Positions 48,701 to 56,500 of a stretch of DNA of 64,000 nt are shown piece after piece. Source of the stretch: Streptomyces virginiae (lineage in GTDB: Bacteria; Actinomycetota; Actinomycetes; Streptomycetales; Streptomycetaceae); contig NZ_JOAK01000040.1 in assembly GCF_000720455.1 (NCBI RefSeq), positions 13,821 through 77,820 of the forward strand, given 5' to 3'. The notes under the pieces were generated by a model that was not told where the DNA came from, made no database searches, and worked only from the letters and a program-made list of their open reading frames with translations. The translations under genes were made by a program, and so were the position numbers. Positions within the stretch are counted from its first letter, which is position 1. Every line of letters begins with the position of its first letter.

Positions 48701-50067
48701 CCGCGGGCCCTGCGGAAGCGGGCCAGCCCGTCAGGGAGTTCGATCAGCGGATCGGGATAGCCGTCGTACCGGGCCCGTTCGGGGGCGTCCAGCTTCCACG
48801 GCTCGTGGATCCGGGGGCCCCGCAGCCCGGCGAGTTCGGGCACCCACCGGCGTACGTACGCGCCCTCCGGGTCGTACCGCTTGCCCTGGATCACCGGGTT
48901 GAGGACCCGGTTGGGGCGGCTGTCGGTGCCGGTACCGGCCATCCACTGCCAGTTGAGCTGGTTGTTGGCGACGTCCCCGTCGACCAGCAGGTCCAGGAAG
49001 TGTCGGGCTCCGGCGCGCCAGTCGATGTAGAGCGTCTTGGTCAGGAAGGAGGCGGTGAGCAGCCGGCCCCGGCCGGGCATCCAGCCCTCGTGGGCGAGTT
49101 GCCGCATGGCCGCGTCCACGACGGGATAGCCGGTACGGCCGTCCTGCCAGGCCCGCAGGTCGGCCTCCGCGTGCCGGCCGCGCCGCCACCGGTCGGCCCG
49201 GCTGCGGTAGTCGGCGTCGGCGACGGCGGGACGGGCGGCGAGGAGCTGGTGGTGGAAGTCGCGCCAGCAGAGCTGCCGTACGAAGGCCTCGGCGCCCGCT
49301 CCGCCCCGGTCGCGGGCGCGGTGCACGGCCTCGGCGGCCGACAGCGCGCCGAAGTGGAAGTACGGGGAGAGGCGGGAGGTGGTGTCCGCGGCGAGGTCGT
49401 CGTGTCCCTCCTCGTAGGCGTCGGCGTGCCGGTCGAGCCAGTACGCGAGCCGCTTGCGGCCCTCTTCCTCGCCCCCGGTCGCCAGGCCCGCCGAGACGGC
49501 TCCGGCGGCCGGCCGGGCGGGGAGGGCCTCGGAGCGGATGCCGGGCGGCACCCGGACCGCGCGCGGGGCCGCGAGCGGCGGGCGCAGCCGCTCTGCCGAC
49601 CAGCGTCTGAAGTACGGGGTGAACACGGCGAAGTGATCGGATCCGTTCGGTGTCACGGCGCCGGCCGGCAGGGCCGTGACGACCGCGTCGTGGACGTACA
49701 GGCGACGGCCGTCGGCCTCCAGGGCGCGGCGCAGCCGCTGCTCGCGCCGCAGGGCGAAGCCACTGCACCCGGCGGCCATGTGCACCTCGTCGGCGTCGGC
49801 CTCCCGTACGACGGCGCACACTTCCTCGACCGGGTCGCCCGAGCGGACGACGAGCCGGCCGCCCCGCCGGCGCAGCCCCTGGTCGAGGTCGGCGAGGCAG
49901 TCCGCGAGGAACGCGAGGCGGTTCGGCGGCGCGAAACCGGCCTGGTCCACCGCCGGGTCGCGGACGAAGAGCGGGACGGTCTCGTTGCCCGGGCCCAGCG
50001 CGGCACGCAGCGGCGGATGGTCGTGGATCCGTAGGTCCGAGGTGAACAGGACGACCGAGGCGCTCAT
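48691..50067 (-). CDS. phr: Deoxyribodipyrimidine photolyase
   Basis: A 458-residue cryptochrome/photolyase-family enzyme that uses blue light and FADH- to reverse UV cyclobutane dimers. It starts at ATG 50067, overlapping the stop of the upstream SDR gene (ATGA). The N-terminal antenna domain reads VVLFTSDLRIHDHPPLRAAL. The FAD domain has SRLSPYFHFGALS, RQLCWRDFHHQLL, GYPVVDAAMRQL and the signature LNWQWMAGTGTDSRPNRVLN followed by GKRYDPEGAYVRRW. All the usual FAD-contact motifs are intact. The second chromophore is not readable. Light control by the adjoining LitR/sigma pair is likely. Confidence 0.95.
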   Translation of the reverse strand: MSASVVLFTSDLRIHDHPPLRAALGPGNETVPLFVRDPAVDQAGFAPPNRLAFLADCLADLDQGLRRRGGRLVVRSGDPVEEVCAVVREADADEVHMAAGCSGFALRREQRLRRALEADGRRLYVHDAVVTALPAGAVTPNGSDHFAVFTPYFRRWSAERLRPPLAAPRAVRVPPGIRSEALPARPAAGAVSAGLATGGEEEGRKRLAYWLDRHADAYEEGHDDLAADTTSRLSPYFHFGALSAAEAVHRARDRGGAGAEAFVRQLCWRDFHHQLLAARPAVADADYRSRADRWRRGRHAEADLRAWQDGRTGYPVVDAAMRQLAHEGWMPGRGRLLTASFLTKTLYIDWRAGARHFLDLLVDGDVANNQLNWQWMAGTGTDSRPNRVLNPVIQGKRYDPEGAYVRRWVPELAGLRGPRIHEPWKLDAPERARYDGYPDPLIELPDGLARFRRARGQD

Positions 50068-51614
50068 GGCTTCGCTCCTGGGGTGGGGCCGCCGGCTGCC
50101 GCTTCCGCCGTGCGCGCGATGTTGCGGGCCATGCCGCCGAAGACGAGGGCGTGGAAGGGCGAGACGCTCCACCAGTAGGCGTGTCCGGCCAGGCCCCGGG
50201 GGTGGAAGAGGGCCCGCTGCCGGTACCGGGTGCGGCCCTCGTCGTCGAGCTCGGCGTACATCTCCAGCCAGGCGAGGCCGGGGAGCCGCATCTCGGCGCG
50301 GAGTCTGAGCAGCCGCCCGCGTTCGATCTCCTCGACCCGCCAGAAGTCCAGGGAGTCACCGATGCGCAGGAGTGTGGCGTCGCGCCGGCCCCGGCGCAGT
50401 CCGACGCCCCCGATGAGGCGGTCGAGCCAGCCGCGGACGGCCCAGGCGACCGGGAAGGAGTACCATCCGTTCTCGCCGCCGATGCCCTCCACGACCCGCC
50501 ACAGCGCCTGGGGCGGGGCGTCGACGGTGCGCTCGCGGACGTCGGTGTAGAGGCTGCCGCCGGCCCAGTCGGGGTCGGTGGGCAGCGGGTCGCTGGGCGT
50601 GCCGGGCACGGAGGCCGAGGACCAGCGGGTGTCGACCTGCGCGTCGCGGACCTTCTGCAGGGCGAGCGAGAGCGCCCTGTCGAAGGAGATCGGGGTGCCG
50701 GGCGGATCGGGCACCCAGTCGGCGATGTCGTGCTCGTCGCAGACGACCTCGTACTTGAGGGATTCCGCGAGCGGGCGGGCGATGGACCGGGGCACGGGGG
50801 TGACCAGGCCGACCCAGTGGCTGGACAGGCGCGGTGTGAGGACCGGCACGGGCAGGATCAGCCGCCGGGGCAGCCCGTCGATCTCGGCGTAGCGGCGCAT
50901 CATGTCGAGGTAGGTGACGACTTCCGGGCCGCCGATGTCGAAGGCGCGACTGACGTCGGCGGGCATCGTGGCGCTGCCGACCAGGTAGCGCAGCACGTCG
51001 CGGACGGCGATGGGCTGGATGCGGGTGCGCACCCAGCTGGGCGTGACCATCACGGGCAGCCGCTCGGTGAGGTAGCGGAGCATCTCGAAGGACGCCGAGC
51101 CGGAGCCGATGATGACGGCGGCGCGGAGCACGGTGGTGGGCACCCCGGAGTCGAGGAGGATGCGGCCGACCTCGGCGCGGGAGCGCAGGTGGGGCGAGAG
51201 GTCGCGGTCGGGGACCCCGCGCGGGATGAGCCCGCCGAGGTAGACGATGCGGCGTACGCCCGCGGCGCGGGCCTGGTCGGCGAAGGTGCGCGCGGCCCTG
51301 CGGTCGGTCTCCTCGAAGCCGCGCCCGCTGCCCAGGGCGTGCACGAGGTAGTAGGCGACGTCGACGCCCTGCAGGGCCGCGGCGAGCGAGCCGGCGTCGG
51401 TGACGTCGCCGCGGACGATCTCGGCCTGCCCCGCCCAGGGGTGGTCGCGCAGTTTCTCGGGGGTGCGGGCGAGGCACCGGACGCGGTGACCCGCCTTGAG
51501 CAGCTCGGGGACGAGCCGGCCGCCGATGTAGCCGGTGGCGCCGGTGACCAGGCACAGCGAACCAGGCGGCAGCCGGCCGGGGGGCTGGGCCGGGTGGCCT
51601 TGCGTGTCGGTCAT
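50064..51614 (-). CDS. NAD(P)-binding SDR fused to DUF2867-type domain
   Basis: A 516-residue protein from ATG 51614, seven bases after GGAG. Residues about 17-320 are an atypical SDR (LCLVTGATGYIGGRLVPELL, then the YYLVHALGSG region), related to nucleoside-sugar epimerases but without a clear YxxxK. Residues about 360-510 are a DUF2867/polyketide-cyclase-like domain with LRRGRRDATLLRIGDSLDFW and LLRLRAEMRLPGLAWLEMYA. This fusion is a common neighbour of photolyase genes in light-response clusters. It is translationally coupled to phr. The substrate is unknown. Confidence 0.88.
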   Translation of the reverse strand: MTDTQGHPAQPPGRLPPGSLCLVTGATGYIGGRLVPELLKAGHRVRCLARTPEKLRDHPWAGQAEIVRGDVTDAGSLAAALQGVDVAYYLVHALGSGRGFEETDRRAARTFADQARAAGVRRIVYLGGLIPRGVPDRDLSPHLRSRAEVGRILLDSGVPTTVLRAAVIIGSGSASFEMLRYLTERLPVMVTPSWVRTRIQPIAVRDVLRYLVGSATMPADVSRAFDIGGPEVVTYLDMMRRYAEIDGLPRRLILPVPVLTPRLSSHWVGLVTPVPRSIARPLAESLKYEVVCDEHDIADWVPDPPGTPISFDRALSLALQKVRDAQVDTRWSSASVPGTPSDPLPTDPDWAGGSLYTDVRERTVDAPPQALWRVVEGIGGENGWYSFPVAWAVRGWLDRLIGGVGLRRGRRDATLLRIGDSLDFWRVEEIERGRLLRLRAEMRLPGLAWLEMYAELDDEGRTRYRQRALFHPRGLAGHAYWWSVSPFHALVFGGMARNIARTAEAAAGGPTPGAKP

Positions 51615-51720
51615 GGAGGTGCTCCGTTCCGCCGTCGACCGGGGTGGTTCTGGTTCCCTGATCTCTTCCACGATCGCGGGCAGGACGGATGCACGGGTGG
51701 CCCGTATGGGTGTGCGCTCT

Positions 51721-52719
51721 TCAGCGGACCGGGGAGCGGAAGCGGTTCCGGTATTCGGTGGGGGTCGTGTCGAGGGTGCGTCGGAAGGCCCGGATGAGGG
51801 TGTCGGTGGTGTTGAAGCCGCAGGCGGACGCGATGCGGTCGAGGGTGGCGTCGGTGGATTCGAGCTGGTTGCGCGCCACCTCGACGCGGGCCGATTCGAT
51901 GTAGGCGGCCGGGGTCGTGCCCAGTTCCGTCTTGAAGATGCGGGTGAGCTGCCGTTCGCTGACGTGGGCGTACTCGGCGAGGTCGGCGACGCAGAGCCGT
52001 CCGGTGATGTTGCGCGTGACGTAGTGGCGGAGGTCCTCCGTGCGCCGTGTGGCGGACAGGGGTTCCAGGGGGACGCTGAACTGGCTCTGTCCGCTCGGCC
52101 GCTTGAGGTACATCACGAGCTGCCGGGCGACGCGCAGGGCGACGCTCTCGCCGAAGTCGTCGGCGACGAGGGCGAGGGACAGGTCGAGGCAGGCGCTGAT
52201 GCCCGCGCCGGTCCACACGTCGCGGTCGCGGATGAAGATCGGGTCGGCGTCGACCTCGACCGCGGGGTGGTCGGCGGCGAGCTGCTGCGCGGTCGACCAG
52301 TGGGTGGTGGCGCGCCGGCCGTCGAGGAGTCCGGCCTCGGCGAGGATGTGGGCCCCGACGCAGACGGACGCGACCCGCCGGGTCCGGCCGGCGAGTGCCT
52401 TCACCCGGTCGACGACGGCGGGGTCGGCGACGGCGCGTGCCCGGCCGCTGTCGTCGATCTCGACCGAGCCCGGGACCAGCAGGGTGTCGATACCCCTGCC
52501 GGACAGCTCCAGCTCCGTGAAGGTCGTGTCGGGCAGGATCCGGACCCCGGCGGAGGTGGTGACGGGGTCCGCGGTCTCGGCCGCCAGGACGACGTCGTAG
52601 CCCTCGGCGTCGCCCACTTCGCGGCGCAGGAGGGCGAAGACCTCCGGCGGGCCGGTGACGTCGAGCAGGTCCACGCCGTCGAAGAGGAGGACGACCACGA
52701 ACCGTGCGGCGCTGCTCAC
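51721..52719 (-). CDS. GlxA-family (DJ-1/PfpI plus AraC HTH) transcriptional regulator
   Basis: A 332-residue protein from GTG 52719. The sensor domain has FDGVDLLDVTGPPEVFALL and VASVCVGAHILAEAGLLDGR, with Cys at the elbow. The C-terminal AraC domain has LCVADLAEYAHVSERQLTRI and RIASACGFNTTDTLIRAFRR. It is divergent from an isochorismatase-like hydrolase gene, with an inverted repeat between them, and probably controls that gene. Confidence 0.92.
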   Translation of the reverse strand: MSSAARFVVVLLFDGVDLLDVTGPPEVFALLRREVGDAEGYDVVLAAETADPVTTSAGVRILPDTTFTELELSGRGIDTLLVPGSVEIDDSGRARAVADPAVVDRVKALAGRTRRVASVCVGAHILAEAGLLDGRRATTHWSTAQQLAADHPAVEVDADPIFIRDRDVWTGAGISACLDLSLALVADDFGESVALRVARQLVMYLKRPSGQSQFSVPLEPLSATRRTEDLRHYVTRNITGRLCVADLAEYAHVSERQLTRIFKTELGTTPAAYIESARVEVARNQLESTDATLDRIASACGFNTTDTLIRAFRRTLDTTPTEYRNRFRSPVR

Positions 52720-52773
52720 GGGTTCTCCGTTCGGTGGGCCGGGAGGCGGCAGACCCTCGCGGGCATGTCTGTT

Positions 52774-52798
52774 TCTGCAAGTCGGATGACATTGCAGA
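52774..52798. promoter_or_regulatory. Inverted repeat between GlxA-type regulator and hydrolase genes
   Basis: TCTGCAA (52774-52780) and TTGCAGA (52792-52798) are perfect seven-base arms with an eleven-base spacer, in the 167-base divergent region. The longer TGTCTG and CAGACA flanks extend the symmetry imperfectly. Confidence 0.6.
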
Positions 52799-52886
52799 CA
52801 CTACCGGGGGCTCATAGCGTTCATTGCACGGCCGGCGCACGATGCGGCCGGAACCGTCCGACACCATGCCCGAGGGGGGCACCTCC

Positions 52887-52946
52887 ATGACCACGTCCGT
52901 GACCACGCCCGTGACCACGCCCGTGACCACGCCCGTGACCACGACC
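52887..52946 (+). repeat. Five tandem 12-base units in the hydrolase N-terminus
   Basis: The unit GTGACCACGCCC occurs three times exactly, flanked by variants (ATGACCACGTCC first and GTGACCACGACC last). It encodes MTTS-VTTP-VTTP-VTTP-VTTT. Each unit begins with an in-frame GTG, so repeat-number change would alter length without frameshift and could move the start. Confidence 0.85.
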
Positions 52947-53528
52947 ACCCTGCGCGAGCTCAACGGCCTCGACCAGACCCCGGCTTCGCTGGCGGAGGCG
53001 ACGCTGATCCTGGTCGACTACCAGAACACCTACACCCGCGGTGTGCTGGAGCTGACGGGGTGGGAGGCCGCCCTCGACGCCGCGGCCGACCTGCTGGCCC
53101 GCGCCCGGGCCGCCGGCACGAAGATCGTCCACGTGCAGCACGACGGCGGCGCGGGCACCCCCTACGACGTCCGTGAGGACATCGGCCGGATCCATCCCCG
53201 GGTGGCTCCGCTCGACGGCGAGAGCGTCGTCGTCAAGACGGCCGCCCCCAACGCGTTCGTCGGCACCGACCTGGGCGAGCTCCTCGACGCCGCGGGCAAC
53301 GAGCACGTCATCGTCGTCGGGTTCATGACCCACATGTGCGTGACCTTCACCGCGGAGGGCGCCTTCCTGCGCGGCAACCGGCCCACCGTGGTCGCCGACG
53401 CCTGCGCGACCCGGCCGCTGCGGTCGGCGGTCGCCGGGCTGCCGGCCGAGCAGGTCCACCACGGTGCCCTCGCCACCATCGCCGACCTCTACGGGGTGGT
53501 CGTGCCGACCGCCTCGGACCTCGGCTGA
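52887..53528 (+). CDS. Isochorismatase-family cysteine hydrolase
   Basis: A 213-residue protein from ATG 52887 behind GAGGGGGG. The catalytic Asp is in ATLILVDYQNTYTRG (about residue 41), the Lys in ESVVVKTAAPNAF, and the nucleophilic Cys in VIVVGFMTHMCVTFTAEGA (about residue 151), the usual triad. The family includes nicotinamidases and isochorismate hydrolases, and the substrate cannot be assigned. The N-terminus is a run of VTTP units encoded by a tandem DNA repeat and is probably disordered. The adjacent divergent GlxA regulator is the likely controller. Confidence 0.9.
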   Translation: MTTSVTTPVTTPVTTPVTTTTLRELNGLDQTPASLAEATLILVDYQNTYTRGVLELTGWEAALDAAADLLARARAAGTKIVHVQHDGGAGTPYDVREDIGRIHPRVAPLDGESVVVKTAAPNAFVGTDLGELLDAAGNEHVIVVGFMTHMCVTFTAEGAFLRGNRPTVVADACATRPLRSAVAGLPAEQVHHGALATIADLYGVVVPTASDLG

Positions 53529-53553
53529 GTCGCGGGGCGGCCGGTCCGGCGCG

Positions 53554-56500
53554 TCAGAGTTCCTCGCCGAGCGGCAGCCGGTGGATGCCCGGCAGGTATT
53601 CGTCGAGCTCCCCCGGCGTGAACCGGGACATGCCCACCACGTGCCAGAACTCGCCGGCCACGTCGCCCTCGTACTTGTAGCCGCCGGCCGGTGTCAGCGC
53701 CGCCCATCCGTCCGCCATGCCCATCAGCGTCGCGCGCAGCGACGGCGGTTCCCCGTCCGCCGGGATGTTCCAGAGCCGTACGGTGCCGTCCTCGGCGCCG
53801 CTGGCCAGGGTGGTGCCGTCCGGGGAGAAGGCGAGGGAGAGCACCCGGCCGGTGTGGCCGACGAGGTCGGTGACCCGCTCGCCCGTGTCGGCGTCCCACA
53901 GGGCGACCGCCCGGTCGTCGCCCGCCGCGGCCAGCAGCGGACGGCGCGGGTGGGCGGCCACGGCCCAAAGCCGTCCGCCGCGGCCCCGCAGACGCAGGCG
54001 CGCCTCGCCGTCGCGCCAGACGACGGCGGTGCCGTCCCAGCTCGCGCTCGCCAGCCAGGCGCTGTCCTGGCCGTAGGCGACGCCGTACACCCGGTCCGCG
54101 TGGCCGGCGCCGCCGCCGAGCTCCTCCACCAGGCGGCCGCTCCTGGCCTCCCACACCCGTACGACGCTGTCGTCGCAGCCGGTGGCCAGCAGGTCGCCGT
54201 CCGAGCGGAAGGCGATGGAGCGGACCCGGCCGCGGTGTCCGGTCAGGTTCGACACGGGTGAACCGGTCGGGCGGAACCAGACGTGGACGGAGTCGTCGTC
54301 GTTGGCGGTGGCGAGCAGGGTGCCGTCGGCGTTGAAGGCCTCCGCCCACACGTGCTCGGTCTCGGCGTCGAGTTCGCGCAGGTAGTGGCCGCCCACCGGG
54401 TCCCACAGGTACATGTCCCCGTCGTTGCTGGCCGTGGCCAGGAGGGGTTCGACGGGGCTGAACGCCGCCGAGACCAGCCGGTCGCCGCGGCCGAGCAGCT
54501 CCTCCGTGCGCCGCCCGGTGCGCGTGTCCCAGAGCCGTACGACGCCGTCGTTGCCGGCGGTCGCCAGCTGGGAGCCGTCCGCGCTGAAGGCGACGCCGCT
54601 GATCCTGCGGCCGTGTCCGCGCAGGATGCGCTTGCCCTGGCCGGTGGCGGAGTCCCAGATCCGTGCGCCGCCGTCGTTGCCGACGGTGAGCAGCTGGCTG
54701 TCGCCGGGGCGGAACGCGCACGCCCAGGCGGTGCCGCGGTGGGGGGCGGGCTGCTGTGCGTGGAGGGCGATGGTGTGGCCGTGCGGGCCCCCGGTGACCG
54801 TCCACAGCCGGACGGCGCCGTTGCTGTCGCAGGCGGCGAGGAGGTTGCCGTCGTCGCCGAACAGCACCTGGTAGACGGCGCCGGTGCCGCGTTCGAGGAC
54901 ACCGGCGGGGGTGCCGACGACCGGGTCCCAGAGCCGGACCTGGCCGTCGGTGCAGCCACTGGCGAGGAGGTTGCCCGCGGGGTGGAAGTCGAGGACGTAC
55001 ACGCGGCCGGTGTGTCCGGTGAACTCGTGCAGAAGCCTGGCGTCGGACGTCCGCCAGATCCGCACCGTGCCGCCCCGGCCGCCCGCGCCCCGGTCCGCGG
55101 TGGCGAAGAGGGTGCCGTCGGGGCTGAACCGGGCGCGGTAGACGGCCCCTTGGTGTCCGTCGATCTCCCGGACGCACGTCCCGGTGTCCAGGTCCCAGAG
55201 CCGTACCCTCGCGGACGCGTCGCCGGTGAGCAGCATGCCGTCCCGGCTGTGGACGGCGGTGTAGACGGGCGCGGTGTGGCCGGGCAGCCGGTGGGCGGGC
55301 CGGCCGGTGGCCACGTCCCAGACGGTGACCAGGCCTTCGCTGTCGCCGGTGGCGAGGAGCGTGCCGGCCTCGTCGAAGGAGACGGGCCACACCCCGTCGG
55401 GATGGATCTCCAGGGTGTGGCGGCAGGCGCCGGTGACCGGGTCCCAGAGGCGTACGGTGCCGTCGGATCCGCCGGTGGCGATGACGTCCGGGCGGAACTT
55501 CACCGCGTAGACGCGTCCTTCGTGCCCCTGGAGGGTGCGCACCGCCAGGCCGTCGTCGGCGCCGCAGACGAGGATGGAGCCGTCCTCGCTGCCGACGGCA
55601 AGGAGTTCACCGTCGGCGCTGTAGGCGATCGGTTCGGGCAGGCGGCTGGTGCGCATGCCGAAGCCGTACGGGACCCCGACCGCGGACGGCCGGAACCCGG
55701 CGTCCACCGGCATCCCGGGGGCGATCGCGGCGGTCCCCAGTTCCGGGGCCGCCCGCACCGCGTCGTCCATGGCGACGTCGATGAGCGCGGCCCGGTGCCA
55801 GCGGCTGCCGGTCAGCTCGGCGCCCCGCAGGTCGGCCCGGGTCAGACGGGCCCGGCTGAGGTTCGCGCCGCTCAGGTCGGCCCCGCTCAGGTCGGCCCGG
55901 TCGAGGCGGGCGCCGGTCAGCCGGGTGCCCCGCAGCAGGGCTCCGGAGAGGTTGGCGCCGATCAGGCGGGTGTCCGTCAGATCGGCGTCGGAGAGGTCGA
56001 CGCCGCAGAAGTCGCGGTGCGAGAGGTCCTCGCCGGCCAGTCTGGCGCCGCGCAGGTCCGCGTTGGCCGGCACCCGCAGCCGGTCGCTGATGCGGACGGC
56101 GTTCGCGCGGGCGGCGTCGCTGACCCCGCGGCCGGGTGAGTCGAGGACCTCGCGCACCCACCGGGCGCACAGTTCGTGGTCGGCGAGGTCGCAGAAGAAC
56201 TCGACGGCGAGCTGGCTGAGCGGGCGTGCGACGAGCAGGGTGTGGCGGCCGCGGTCGAGCTGGCGGGCGGCTTCGCGCGCCACGAGCCATTCGACGACGG
56301 AGCCGTGGATGAACTGGAAGACGCCGTCGGAGCTGCGGACCAGCAGGCTGCCCGCGCCGACCGCCTGGGCCCGTTCGGACGGGGTGAGCGGGGACTCGGT
56401 GAGTTCGCTGAGGGTGGCGGCGACGGTCTCGGTGAGTTCGTCCAGGCGCAGGGCGCTGCGGCCGCTCTCCCACAGCCGCCAGGCCAGCGCGGTCACCGCC

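Noticed and set aside
54283..56139. 618-codon plus-strand frame opposite the WD40 region
   Set aside because: It is the complement of the WD40 repeats. The minus strand has clear repeat, NACHT and TIR motifs, while this frame has only Val/Gly/Ala-rich sequence.
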